Shown: positions 37,109 to 46,595, counted from the first letter of the stretch. The stretch: 64,000 nucleotides of DNA from Saprospiraceae bacterium (GCA_020850225.1 JADZFD010000032.1:62001-126000); one strand, 5' to 3'. The notes: generated by a model from the sequence alone, not told the origin. Numbers and translations are program-made.

Positions 37109-37810
37109 ATGTCAACACCACATATTGAAGCCAAATCCGGAGAAATAGCAGAGACTATTTTATTGCCCGGAGATCCGTTAAGAGCAAAATTTATTGCAGA
37201 AAATTATTTGGACGACTTTGTACAGTTCAACAGAGTGCGTAATATGTTCGGTTATACCGGGTATTATAAAGGGAAGCGTGTGTCTGTCATGGGTACCGGT
37301 ATGGGTATGCCATCAATAGGTATTTATGCATTTGAACTGATTAAATTTTATGATGTAAAACGGTTGATACGGGTTGGCTCTGCAGGGACTGTACAGCCGG
37401 ATATGCAGATTAAAGATATCGTCATAGCACAGGGAGCATCCACCAATTCGAGTTTCAGTAAACAATACAGGCTCCGGGGTGAAATAGCAGCCCTGTCAGA
37501 TTATGGATTGTTGTCAGATGCTGTAAACAGAGCCAAAGAATTAAACCTGCCATATCACGTTGGCAATATTTTATCTTCGGATACATTTTATGATTCTGAA
37601 ATCAAAAGCTGGAAGAAATGGGCTGATATGGGAGTGCTATGTATCGAAATGGAAGCATATGCGCTTTTTCTCACTGCTGCTGCTTTACATGCATCGGCTC
37701 TGGCAATCTGTACGATTTCGGATTCAATCGTCACGGGGGAAAATATCAGTCATGAAGACAGGGAGAAGTCACTACGCCAAATGATAGAACTGGCATTGGA
37801 TATAGCATAG
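37109..37810 (+). CDS. deoD: Purine nucleoside phosphorylase, DeoD type
   Basis: Phosphorolysis of purine nucleosides to base and ribose 1-phosphate in salvage. 233 residues, the hexameric bacterial type. Start MSTPHIEAKSGEIAETILLP with GDPLRAKFIAENYL; phosphate and ribose contacts in VMGTGMGMPSIGIYA and VGSAGTVQPDM; base-binding EMEAYALF; the catalytic aspartate lies in TISDSIVTGE. A near-consensus -7 sequence TATCTTTA lies at 37066-37073, one mismatch from TAnnTTTG. Confidence 0.95.
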   Translation: MSTPHIEAKSGEIAETILLPGDPLRAKFIAENYLDDFVQFNRVRNMFGYTGYYKGKRVSVMGTGMGMPSIGIYAFELIKFYDVKRLIRVGSAGTVQPDMQIKDIVIAQGASTNSSFSKQYRLRGEIAALSDYGLLSDAVNRAKELNLPYHVGNILSSDTFYDSEIKSWKKWADMGVLCIEMEAYALFLTAAALHASALAICTISDSIVTGENISHEDREKSLRQMIELALDIA

Positions 37811-37942
37811 TGTGGTTGTATTTGTGTATATATAATTGTTTTATTGGCTTTATTAGTCGCTTGCATTGCATTTAAGTATATTTTTAAAATGTGTGTTGTG
37901 AAAAAAATTCTACTTTTACCTTTATAATTTATTAATTCAATT

Positions 37943-40900
37943 ATGAGACATTATTTTTATACGCTGTTGGTTGTTATGGGATTTTGTAGTGCACAGGCTC
38001 AGTCCGGATTATGGAGTGAAGTACATGATTTCCAACAAAGGGAAGCCAGATATATTACACCAGACAAATACTTGTTGTATACCTTTGATTTTAATACATT
38101 TGCTGGAAGTGTACGGGAATCCCAAAAGAGCAGAAATGTACTCGAATTGACAGTTCCTCTTCCGGACGGAGATTTTGATACATATATGTTGACAGAAACA
38201 AGTGTATTTGAAGATGAATTATCCAGGAAATATCCGGGATTTACAGCATATACGGGCTACAGTTCTTCATCTCCGGGATCTGTGCTGAAATTAAGTGTTT
38301 CTCCCTTTGGTATCAACGGTATGATCCTGGCTGCAGATGCATCCAAAAATGTATTTATTGACCCTTTGACACCTACCAACAATAATCAGATATATCAGGT
38401 ATATTATAAAAGTGATTATCACAGACAGGATGTGCCGTTTTCATGTGGTGTGGATGAATTTCATGTAAGTAATCATCCGGAATACCGGGATATTAATAAT
38501 TCAAATGAAGTAGCTAACAGAAGTTTTGGAGACTGTCAGTTGCGTTCCTACCGGCTCGCACTGGCATGTACAGGCGAATATGCTTCCTTTCATGGAAGAA
38601 CGATTGAACGTGTACTCGCTGCATTCAATACTACAATAACACGTGTAACCGGTGTGTATGAGAGAGATTTGGGTATCACACTTAAGTTGATAGGGAATAC
38701 GGATGCATTGATTTTTCTGGAAGGAAATACAGACCCGTATTCCAATAATAATGGAGACGTAATGCTGGGTGAGAATCAGCGTACTGTTGATCGGATTATT
38801 GGCTCTGCCAATTACGATATCGGCCATGTATTCAGTACAGGTGGAGGTGGAATAGCCTTTTTAAATTCCCCATGCAACACCAGTAACAAAGCCAAGGGTG
38901 TAACCGGAAGCGACAAGCCTTTTGGTGATCCGTTTGATATCGATTATGTTTGTCATGAAATGGGACATCAATTCGGTGCCAATCATACGCAGAATAACAA
39001 TTGTAACAGGAATTCACCTACGGCAATAGAACCGGGAAGTGCAAGTACAATAATGGGATATGCGGGTATATGCCCTCCGGATGTACAATCCAACAGTGAT
39101 GGGTATTTTCATGGTGTGAGTATCAATGAAGTGCACAACTATATTGTTAATGGATTGGGCAATACCTGTGCAACCATCATTGAAGTACCCAATACCAAGC
39201 CTGTCATAGAAGTGTTAGGAAAACAATATACCATTCCTGTTTCTACATCATTTGCACTCACAGCAACAGGTCAAGATGATGAAGATAAAGGTCTTACATA
39301 CTGTTGGGAGCAAACAGATAGTCAGACTGCTTCAATGCCTCCTAAAGCTAATTCCTCGGCTGGACCTTTATTCAGGTCTGTATTTCCGGATGTAAACCCT
39401 ACGAGATTCTTCCCGGATCTGAAGAAAAAATACGGACAGTGGGAAGTACTCCCAACTGTATCACGAAATATGAATTTCAAATGTACTGTACGTGACAATC
39501 ATCCTCAGAACGGATGTACTGAAGATGTCAATGTCACAATCAAGACCACAACGGAATCCGGACCTTTTTTGGTTACAAACCCTAATACCAGGTTGGTTTC
39601 GTGGCAGGCAGGTACTATCCAACCCGTTTCATGGGATGTGGCAAATTCAGATAAGTCACCCGTTAATTGCCAGATAGTCAGTATAGTTTTGTCTGTGGAT
39701 GGTGGTGCAACTTATCCTTTTGAACTGGTATCGGGCATTCCCAATACTGGGTCATATCAGATTCAGGTACCATCTTATCCTACTGATCGTGCCCGTATTA
39801 TGGTTAAAGCTGCAGATAATGTATTCTTCGACGTTTCAGATGAAAACTTCAAAATTACGACCAGCTTTACAATGGGTACGGATATATCTGAACTAAATAT
39901 TTGTGATGAAGATGAATGGACAACTTCCATATATCTGAAAGAAGTGTCGACTATAAAGAATCCTGTTGTACTTTCTGTTCCGTCACCCATTGCTGGGTTG
40001 ACTTATACTTTTTCAGATAACACTATTTCTTCCTTGCCGGATACGGTAAAACTTACCATATCCGGATTGAAATCATTGGATCCGGATGAATATCAAGTTG
40101 TTATAAATGCCATATCCGGAACAGAACTACTTAACTCAACCATACACATATTTAAAGGTTTGGCTGAGGATAACATCCAGTTAGTATCACCACTTCAGAA
40201 TTCAGCCGCTATTTTACCATCAAATGTGCTGTTTTCATGGAATAAACTGGGCGGAGTTAAGGATTATCTACTTGAAATCAGCGAATCTCCTGCATTTGAT
40301 AGCCTGATCTTTGAAAATCGGACTCAGGATACGCAGATAAAAGTCAATCTAAAAGAATCTACCATTTACTACTGGAGGGTTAAACCGGTTAGTCACTGTG
40401 TAGATTTACCATATTCAGAGGTTTTTAGTTTCAGGACTTCAGGAGCTATTACAGGTTCAGCCATTCTCTTAAGAAATGAAACACTGTTAGTTGATCAGGC
40501 ACAATCTGCATTTCTCACAGACAAAGAGATAGATGTCAGAGGAGATAATCCTGATTTTATAATATATACAATAACGGGATTACCGGTAGAAGGTCAACTT
40601 TTTATCGAGGGAAAATCTATGGATACCGGTGACAGATTCAGTATGACTGATGTATTGAATGGTAAAGTTGAGTACCGGCATGCCGGTGGTTTTGTTACTT
40701 CGGATACGATTACTGTTAGCGTTCTGGACGATGCCAGCAGATGGATTCCTGAGGTTGTGATACCTGTGAAGATTAAAACAGCAGAATTAGGATTGATTGC
40801 TATACGAAACAAAACTCTAAAATGTTATGGAGATAACAATGCTGAAATAGCCTTGACAGGTTTTGGAGGTGTTCCTCCTTACCAGTATTCAGTAGATGGA

Positions 40901-42349
40901 AATACTTTTGCTGATGATACTGTTTTTAAAAATTTGGACGAAGGGATATATACATTTTATATTAAAGACGACGCAGGTGATATTACGCAGTCAGATCCGG
41001 TAATTTTAAAGGCTCCTTCAAAAATAGTAGTCGATGCCCAGCAAAAATTCTATGACATTACTGTTGATGCTGCTGGAGGTACGGGTACGCTTTCATATAG
41101 TTTGAACGGAGGTGTTTTTTTAAATACATTTCTATTTGAAAACCCGGGGAACGGTTTACACATAATTCAGGTTAAGGATATATTTGAATGTATTCAGGAA
41201 GATACTGTCAGTATCAGTGTAGAACCATTAAACGTTGAAGCAGAAGTTACTTCAGATGCGGTATGTGCAGGTCAGATCATCACACTTTCAGTTAAGGGAT
41301 CCGGTGGTATTCCACCATATACATACAGTACCAACAATCAGAATTATACTGAGTCGGATGTCGTCAAAACGCTGATCCCTAATCCGGTTGTATATATTAA
41401 GGATGCAGGCGGAAAGATTGTACATTCCGATACTGTTTGGACCAAAAACCCACAACCACTTCACATTGCATTCAATGTGAAGAGATTTACCGTTACTGTA
41501 CAGGCAACAGGCGGTACCGGTCCGTTGGTATACAGTAAAAATGACGTAGACTATTCTGATAATAATATTTTTGAATTTTCAGATAATGGAGTTTATCGGA
41601 TTTATGTAAGAGATTCAGTGCTTTGTTCAATGAATGCAACTGTTCAGATTAATGCCATCAAAGCCATAAATGTAACTAAAAAGGATGTAACATGTCATGA
41701 TAAAAATGACGGATATCTCAAGCTGGTCAGCCAGGGTGGAGCCTCACCGTTTCAGTACAAATTAAATAATGGAAATTTTAGCTCAACCCGTGAATGGAAA
41801 GACCTGAGTGCTGGTATCTATAATTATACAGTTCGTGACAGTAAGGCCGATAGCCTGACCGGTGAAATAGAGATTTTGAATCCGGAAGCGTTGTCAATTG
41901 AGTTGCTTATCAGTAAAGATACACTGGATATTCTTGTCAATGGAGGAACACCACCATACCGCTATAGTATTGATAACGGAGGATTGTTTTTAGACACGAA
42001 TCTATATACTGAGTTGGATCCAGGTACTTACAGCGTTGTTGTTAAGGATAAGAATGGATGTGATATAACAGGTACAGCTGTATTGACTCAGGCACAGGAT
42101 CTTGCAGCTGACAGGATTGTATTGTATCCCAATCCTGTGTCCCGTGAACTTTATATCCGAGGAATGGAATCGTTATCAGATTATCACGTGGATATAATAG
42201 GTGTAGATGGTGTCAAAACTGCGGCTACTATCAAATCAAAGATTAATGATGGTCTGCTGATTGATGTCTCAATGCTTACTTCCGGCATGTACATAGTCAG
42301 AATCAGTAACAGTAATAATGTGGCAACGTTCAGGTTTTTGAAAATCTGA
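37943..42349 (+). CDS. Secreted reprolysin-like zinc metalloprotease with SprB repeats and T9SS sorting domain
   Basis: 1468 residues. Signal peptide MRHYFYTLLVVMGFCSAQAQ; propeptide to about residue 195; metzincin catalytic domain at about 200-410 with the zinc motif H338-E339-xx-H342-xxxxx-H348 (CHEMGHQFGANHTQ) and Met-turn STIMGYAGICPP. Next come several immunoglobulin-like or PKD-like domains, a fibronectin-like stretch near SPLQNSAAILPSNVLFSW, then SprB-type repeats from about residue 960 (for example CYGDNNAEIALTGFGGVPPY, and again near 1105 and 1249). The last 75 residues, from LYPNPVSRELYI to ATFRFLKI, are a type A C-terminal sorting domain for the type IX secretion system. Predicted to be surface-bound or released. 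No dedicated neighbours. Confidence 0.92.
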   Translation: MRHYFYTLLVVMGFCSAQAQSGLWSEVHDFQQREARYITPDKYLLYTFDFNTFAGSVRESQKSRNVLELTVPLPDGDFDTYMLTETSVFEDELSRKYPGFTAYTGYSSSSPGSVLKLSVSPFGINGMILAADASKNVFIDPLTPTNNNQIYQVYYKSDYHRQDVPFSCGVDEFHVSNHPEYRDINNSNEVANRSFGDCQLRSYRLALACTGEYASFHGRTIERVLAAFNTTITRVTGVYERDLGITLKLIGNTDALIFLEGNTDPYSNNNGDVMLGENQRTVDRIIGSANYDIGHVFSTGGGGIAFLNSPCNTSNKAKGVTGSDKPFGDPFDIDYVCHEMGHQFGANHTQNNNCNRNSPTAIEPGSASTIMGYAGICPPDVQSNSDGYFHGVSINEVHNYIVNGLGNTCATIIEVPNTKPVIEVLGKQYTIPVSTSFALTATGQDDEDKGLTYCWEQTDSQTASMPPKANSSAGPLFRSVFPDVNPTRFFPDLKKKYGQWEVLPTVSRNMNFKCTVRDNHPQNGCTEDVNVTIKTTTESGPFLVTNPNTRLVSWQAGTIQPVSWDVANSDKSPVNCQIVSIVLSVDGGATYPFELVSGIPNTGSYQIQVPSYPTDRARIMVKAADNVFFDVSDENFKITTSFTMGTDISELNICDEDEWTTSIYLKEVSTIKNPVVLSVPSPIAGLTYTFSDNTISSLPDTVKLTISGLKSLDPDEYQVVINAISGTELLNSTIHIFKGLAEDNIQLVSPLQNSAAILPSNVLFSWNKLGGVKDYLLEISESPAFDSLIFENRTQDTQIKVNLKESTIYYWRVKPVSHCVDLPYSEVFSFRTSGAITGSAILLRNETLLVDQAQSAFLTDKEIDVRGDNPDFIIYTITGLPVEGQLFIEGKSMDTGDRFSMTDVLNGKVEYRHAGGFVTSDTITVSVLDDASRWIPEVVIPVKIKTAELGLIAIRNKTLKCYGDNNAEIALTGFGGVPPYQYSVDGNTFADDTVFKNLDEGIYTFYIKDDAGDITQSDPVILKAPSKIVVDAQQKFYDITVDAAGGTGTLSYSLNGGVFLNTFLFENPGNGLHIIQVKDIFECIQEDTVSISVEPLNVEAEVTSDAVCAGQIITLSVKGSGGIPPYTYSTNNQNYTESDVVKTLIPNPVVYIKDAGGKIVHSDTVWTKNPQPLHIAFNVKRFTVTVQATGGTGPLVYSKNDVDYSDNNIFEFSDNGVYRIYVRDSVLCSMNATVQINAIKAINVTKKDVTCHDKNDGYLKLVSQGGASPFQYKLNNGNFSSTREWKDLSAGIYNYTVRDSKADSLTGEIEILNPEALSIELLISKDTLDILVNGGTPPYRYSIDNGGLFLDTNLYTELDPGTYSVVVKDKNGCDITGTAVLTQAQDLAADRIVLYPNPVSRELYIRGMESLSDYHVDIIGVDGVKTAATIKSKINDGLLIDVSMLTSGMYIVRISNSNNVATFRFLKI

Positions 42350-42391
42350 AAAGAATTTTTAAAAAATAATCAGAAGTAAGTGTGAACAAAT

Positions 42392-43414
42392 CTATAAGGA
42401 TAATAAAAATTGAATCGTATCGACGGAGTCAGCAAAGGTATCTATTTCGGGATGCTGGGCTTGCCCGAATGACACAGTAGATATACCCGGTAGTGGATCA
42501 GCTGCAACCACACACTGGATTTTATCCATGTCTGTTTTTATTTTTTCTGTAAGTTGGCTGACATTGCTGTAATACTCATAATGGATAGTTGCTATTCTGG
42601 ATGCCACATCTGTTGAAGGTCGCAGAATGAAGAATTCATTCTGTAAAAATGCTTCTTTATTGAGGAGGTATAATGCTACATTGTAATCGTAATTGTTTTT
42701 GTACTTATTATATAGAATTATATCTTTATAGGAATCGAATGCTTCCATAAGTCTTTCCAAAGGATATCCTTCAGGCAAAAAGAGTTTACTTACGTTTCTG
42801 CAACCCAAACCAAAATAGGAAAAAATATCCTGGGCGAGTAATTGCATTGTTGACAGATCTTCGTTGCCTTTAAGAATGGCAACTGCATTCCGGTTATACC
42901 TGATGATGTGTGGAAAATCTCTAAAATAATACTCGAAATGTAATGCAGTATTATTACTACCCGTGGCAATTACAGCATCAAAACCGGAAAGTTTTTCAAC
43001 ATATTCAAAATAATGTTGTGCTTCGGGATAGTTTACAATGAGCAGATTCAGAACATACGGTATTAGAACCTTGTCTTTGTCGCTCAATTTAATCATAGAT
43101 ATATGTCCAGTAAGATAGCAACATAATATATCATGAAAACCAACCATAGGAATGTTTCCTGCAAGTACGAGTCCGATTTTTTTGGGTTGAATGTTGTTAT
43201 CGATATGATATCTTAGTACCAGATCACTCAGGGATTGTTCATTCAGATAATGTGATGTAATGGCTTCCAGGGATAAATAGATGTTCTCCGGTGTAAACCA
43301 AGGATTTTCTACGCATGCTTTTTTAAAAATATCAGTTTGCAGTGTGTTGTTATTCTGTATAAGTACCTTACCGAGTTCTGTAAGACTACTAATTCGCTGT
43401 ACTAATGTCATCAT
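42392..43414 (-). CDS. Acyl-CoA reductase, LuxC-like
   Basis: 340 residues, of the aldehyde-dehydrogenase superfamily. The frame has IGLVLAGNIPMVGFHDILC (nucleotide or substrate loop), FDAVIATGSNNTALHF, and FGLGCRNVSKLFLPEGY with the likely catalytic cysteine. These are the marks of the Bacteroidota acyl-CoA reductase (LuxC) family, which reduces acyl-CoA to aldehyde with NADPH. It is shorter than luminous LuxC (about 480). No luxD/E or luciferase neighbour, so the aldehyde's fate is unknown. Located 40 bases downstream of the pseudouridine synthase on the same strand. Confidence 0.75.
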   Translation of the reverse strand: MMTLVQRISSLTELGKVLIQNNNTLQTDIFKKACVENPWFTPENIYLSLEAITSHYLNEQSLSDLVLRYHIDNNIQPKKIGLVLAGNIPMVGFHDILCCYLTGHISMIKLSDKDKVLIPYVLNLLIVNYPEAQHYFEYVEKLSGFDAVIATGSNNTALHFEYYFRDFPHIIRYNRNAVAILKGNEDLSTMQLLAQDIFSYFGLGCRNVSKLFLPEGYPLERLMEAFDSYKDIILYNKYKNNYDYNVALYLLNKEAFLQNEFFILRPSTDVASRIATIHYEYYSNVSQLTEKIKTDMDKIQCVVAADPLPGISTVSFGQAQHPEIDTFADSVDTIQFLLSL

Positions 43415-43454
43415 CTGTAAAAATTACTTTTATTTACGACAAATTTTGTTTATA

Positions 43455-44540
43455 TCATTGAATATCAGAATGATCTTCATAATCAATGATTTCTTTTCTT
43501 GCAGCCACATAATCGCGCCATTTTGTCAACACAGATTCAAAGTCTTCCGGCAATTTATTCTCAAAATACATGGGTTTTTCAGTTACCGGATGTATAAATC
43601 CAAGACTACGGGCATGTAAAGCCTGTCGGGGCAATATTTTAAAACAATTATCAACAAATTGTCTGTATTTATTGTAGACAGTACCTTTGAGAATACTATC
43701 TCCGTTGTACCTGGCATCGTTAAAAAGTGTATGCCCAATATACTTCATGTGTACCCGTATCTGGTGTGTTCTACCGGTTTCGAGGTGGCATTTTACCAAT
43801 GTAACATAGTACATTCTTTCCAAAACTTCGTAATGTGTTACAGCGTGTTTTCCCTGACTGCCATCCTGAAAAACGGCCATTTGCATTCTATCGCGTTCAT
43901 GTCTTCCAATATTGCCGGTGATAGTTCCTTTTTCATCTTCCATATCACCCCAAACCAGAGCAATATATTCCCGTTCAATGGAATGGTCATAAAACTGTTT
44001 GGAAAGATGTGTCATGGCATAATCCGTTTTGGCTATCAGTAGCAGCCCGGATGTATCCTTATCAATACGGTGTACAAGCCCGGGTCGGTCAGGGGCATTG
44101 CCTTTCATCACGGGTAATTGATGGTTTTGAAAATGATATAATAAACCGTTTACCAGTGTGCCAGATGTATTTCCTACACCTGGATGTACTACAAGGCCTG
44201 CCGGTTTGTTGATTACCATCAGGTGTTCGTCCTCATATACTATTTCCAAAGGAATCGGTTGTGGTTCAACTGTTTCTGATTCATCCGGATTGGAAGGTAA
44301 TACCAGTGATATGTCATCGCCCGGTCGTATTTTATAACTAGATCGGACAGGCTTTTCATTGACCAGTACACATCCTATCTGAATTGCATTCTGTATCCGG
44401 GTACGGGATACACGTTCCAGTCTATCCATCAGAAATTTGTCAATACGGACAGAGGTTTGATTTTTATCGCAGAGAATACGCTGATGTTCAAATAATTCGT
44501 CTGATGTACCTTCGAGGTCTGTATTTTTTATAGCTACCAT
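43455..44540 (-). CDS. Pseudouridine synthase, RluA/RluD family
   Basis: Isomerises uridines in 23S rRNA. 361 residues. N-terminal S4 RNA-binding domain (VRIDKFLMDRLERVSRTRIQ and VLVNEKPVRSSYKIRPGD), then the catalytic domain with GLVHRIDKDTSGLLLIAK containing the essential aspartate in HRIDKDTSG, and HLETGRTHQIRVHM. This is most like RluD (positions 1911/1915/1917 in E. coli numbering) but a family member of other specificity is possible. An extra 20-residue N-terminus precedes the S4 domain. Near the start of a minus-strand run with the outer-membrane protein. Confidence 0.9.
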   Translation of the reverse strand: MVAIKNTDLEGTSDELFEHQRILCDKNQTSVRIDKFLMDRLERVSRTRIQNAIQIGCVLVNEKPVRSSYKIRPGDDISLVLPSNPDESETVEPQPIPLEIVYEDEHLMVINKPAGLVVHPGVGNTSGTLVNGLLYHFQNHQLPVMKGNAPDRPGLVHRIDKDTSGLLLIAKTDYAMTHLSKQFYDHSIEREYIALVWGDMEDEKGTITGNIGRHERDRMQMAVFQDGSQGKHAVTHYEVLERMYYVTLVKCHLETGRTHQIRVHMKYIGHTLFNDARYNGDSILKGTVYNKYRQFVDNCFKILPRQALHARSLGFIHPVTEKPMYFENKLPEDFESVLTKWRDYVAARKEIIDYEDHSDIQ

Positions 44541-44546
44541 ACTTTA

Positions 44547-45245
44547 TTAAAACCGATATGTCATTCCTAATTCAAAACGCATTATGTCTGTTGTACTCCT
44601 TTTAAGTTCAAATGCATCCAATGTTGTCTGCAAGTTTGTATTTTTATTACTCAGTGCGTAATAGGGTACACTCAATCCCGGATAGTAACCACCTTTCAGA
44701 TTAATATAAAAATTCTTTCCTGCTGGATATTGAATGCCGGCAGCAGCACCGTAGTTGACAGCAATATGTCCTTCATCAAACTGTCCGCTGGAATTGTCGG
44801 GGTCGCTTTCAAGTATCTTACTGGTATATGTGAATATCCAGTTGAAACCCATTAATGCCTCAAAGTAAACCTCAAAACGACCTGTATATATGTCCGGATA
44901 ATATCGGAGTTTTCCATTGAATCCCCACAAGTTGGTAGTCGTGGTACTATTAAAGTCATAAATATAGAAATCAACTACCTGACTCACAATGGCATTGTAC
45001 GAACCAAGAGATGTGTAATGTGTGGAAATACCCCAGAAAAAGGGATTGTTTTCTCTTATCTGATTCAGATAAGCAAGTTCAAAACCAACTTTGTTGCCAT
45101 TATTTTGCCCGAACAAACCTGATGGTACGTAGTAGGATATACCACCCTCAATAAAATTTACTTTGGATTGTGCCTTTACACTGAAAATGGAAAGGTACAA
45201 TATGGTCAAAACCTGTATAGTTTTTAAAAATATATTATCTTTCAC
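44547..45245 (-). CDS. Outer-membrane beta-barrel-like protein of unknown function
   Basis: 232 residues from GTG 45245. An open frame reaches a TTG at 45284, but the -7 element at 45271-45278 lies inside that extension, so the start must be downstream; GTG 45245 gives a signal peptide ending VKAQ. The mature part shows alternating hydrophobic strands with aromatic residues and ends in F (FELGMTYRF), as outer-membrane barrels do. I do not recognise a family. Expected strands match YLNQIRENNPFFWGISTHYT and others. Six bases upstream of the pseudouridine synthase gene. Confidence 0.65.
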   Translation of the reverse strand: MKDNIFLKTIQVLTILYLSIFSVKAQSKVNFIEGGISYYVPSGLFGQNNGNKVGFELAYLNQIRENNPFFWGISTHYTSLGSYNAIVSQVVDFYIYDFNSTTTTNLWGFNGKLRYYPDIYTGRFEVYFEALMGFNWIFTYTSKILESDPDNSSGQFDEGHIAVNYGAAAGIQYPAGKNFYINLKGGYYPGLSVPYYALSNKNTNLQTTLDAFELKRSTTDIMRFELGMTYRF

Positions 45246-45270
45246 AAATTCAGCAAGTATGTTGAAACTG

Positions 45271-45278
45271 CAAATATA
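45271..45278 (-). promoter_or_regulatory. -7 promoter element that decides the start of the outer-membrane protein gene
   Basis: TATATTTG on the minus strand, exact TAnnTTTG, inside the open reading frame but 25 bases before the GTG at 45245. Transcription starting just after it cannot include the upstream TTG. Confidence 0.5.
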
Positions 45279-45301
45279 ATCCAAATGAAGGTAATCTCTG
45301 G

Positions 45302-45760
45302 CTACCTGAACGATAAAAATTCAAAAAAAGGTATAAACAGTAATAACGACAGTAAGTTAAAAACCAAGAATATTATCGTGATGATACCAATAAATTTGTA
45401 CAGAGATTTTTGCTGATCAAATGCCTGCTCAAGGAGGAATGCATTATCATTTTTGCATGCTTCTGTACATAGTTTTGAAAATCTGTATAGTTTTACCAAT
45501 GGGTACATGTATATTATACAGACAAGAAATAGGTACAGTCCTCCAAATCCAACAGAAAAATAGACAGGACCCATCTCTTTGAAGAATATGAAAAACACTG
45601 TAATTCCAATACACGATATCAGACCCATTATAAATCCTGTGATTGATAATAGTCTTGCCCAGCCTGCTGTCGTTAATAAATGATTTTTGGCTATCTGGGT
45701 TATAATGAAACTATCAGTAGCTTCGTAATGTGAAGTGTCTTTATGGTTTGTAATGTCCAT
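45302..45760 (-). CDS. Membrane protein of unknown function (four-helix, DUF5362-like)
   Basis: 152 residues with a hydrophilic N-terminus and about four membrane segments: WARLLSITGFIMGLISCIG, ITVFFIFF, FGGLYLFLVCIIYMYPLVK, and IGIITIIFLVFNLLSLLLF. The C-terminal half KLYRFSKLCTEACKNDNAFL and EQAFDQQKSLYKFIGI forms an amphipathic link between helix pairs, a pattern I associate with DUF5362 proteins of Bacteroidota, with moderate certainty. No catalytic residues stand out. It has its own -7 element at 45895-45902 and is divergent from the tetR operon. Confidence 0.65.
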   Translation of the reverse strand: MDITNHKDTSHYEATDSFIITQIAKNHLLTTAGWARLLSITGFIMGLISCIGITVFFIFFKEMGPVYFSVGFGGLYLFLVCIIYMYPLVKLYRFSKLCTEACKNDNAFLLEQAFDQQKSLYKFIGIITIIFLVFNLLSLLLFIPFFEFLSFR

Positions 45761-45894
45761 GATAAATTGTTTAAGGTCAATTATATTAAGATTTCTGTAA
45801 ATTTAGCAGTTTTTTAATTATGACATTGAATAATAGACAAATTTAAAATAATAAAATGCCACAAAAAGGATAAATGATGCTGCCAATAGATTTA

Positions 45895-45902
45895 CAAAGA
45901 TA
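45895..45902 (-). promoter_or_regulatory. -7 promoter element for the DUF5362-like gene
   Basis: TATCTTTG on the minus strand, exact TAnnTTTG, 134 bases upstream of the ATG at 45760. Confidence 0.4.
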
Positions 45903-45927
45903 ATTTTAACAAAAAGTTAAATATTGT

Positions 45928-45960
45928 AAACTTTAGAAACTTTAGCGACACTAAAAGTTT
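45928..45960. promoter_or_regulatory. Probable TetR-family operator
   Basis: Two tandem copies of AAACTTTAG (45928-45936 and 45937-45945) are followed, after five bases, by the inverted copy CTAAAAGTTT (45951-45960, one extra A). The core TTTAG-N5-CTAAA (45941-45955) is a 15-bp palindrome symmetric at 12 positions. It sits immediately upstream of the tetR -7 element, as expected for autoregulation. Confidence 0.6.
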
Positions 45961-45968
45961 ATTTAGTT

Positions 45969-45976
45969 TATCTTTG
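45969..45976 (+). promoter_or_regulatory. -7 promoter element of the efflux operon, leaderless
   Basis: TATCTTTG, exact TAnnTTTG, followed by four bases and then the ATG of the TetR gene. Since transcription usually starts a few bases after the -7 element, the mRNA would begin at or next to the start codon. Confidence 0.55.
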
Positions 45977-45980
45977 CGCT

Positions 45981-46595
45981 ATGGATTTAAAAGAGCAGCT
46001 ATTACTTGTTTCAGCTCAAATGTTTCTAAAATATGGAATCAAGAGTGTAAGTATGGACGATATCTCACGACAGTTGGGTATCTCCAAGAAAACACTGTAT
46101 GAAGTTGTAGAAAATAAAAATGATTTGATCAATGCTGTTTTGGATTTTCATCTAAAGGATAGTGCGGACGAACTGAATGCTTTGCTTAAAAAATCAGAAG
46201 ATGCTATTGATGAAATGATGCAGGTTAGTTCACATGTACTTTTTTTTATAGCCAATATGAGCCCGACAATTATCTATGATTTGCAGAAATATCACCCCCA
46301 AAGCTGGAAAAAAGTCAAAGAATACCAACGTACTATAGTAGAAAAACAGATATACAATAATCTTGTAAGGGGTCAGAAGGAGATGCTTTACAGAAGGGAT
46401 TTTGATCCGCAGATTGTTGCAAGGTTATTTGTGTATAAGTCCAGTTCTATTACAGATCACGAAGTTTTTCCAACTGAATTATTTGACAGGAAAACATTGT
46501 ACAAGGAAATTATTAAGTATCACTTTTTCGGGATTATTTCAGAAAAAGGTTTAAAGTCATTGTTGAAACATTATAAAAAACATTTTTTTATATGA
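45981..46595 (+). CDS. TetR/AcrR-family transcriptional regulator
   Basis: 204 residues. The N-terminal helix-turn-helix is AQMFLKYGIKSVSMDDISRQ with LGISKKTLYEVVENKNDLI; the rest is a helical ligand-binding domain without a recognisable signature. It is the first gene of an operon with TolC, adaptor and RND genes; its stop overlaps the next start by 4 bases (ATGA). Probably represses the operon through the operator at 45928-45960 and is released by an unknown effector (inference from family behaviour). Confidence 0.9.
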   Translation: MDLKEQLLLVSAQMFLKYGIKSVSMDDISRQLGISKKTLYEVVENKNDLINAVLDFHLKDSADELNALLKKSEDAIDEMMQVSSHVLFFIANMSPTIIYDLQKYHPQSWKKVKEYQRTIVEKQIYNNLVRGQKEMLYRRDFDPQIVARLFVYKSSSITDHEVFPTELFDRKTLYKEIIKYHFFGIISEKGLKSLLKHYKKHFFI

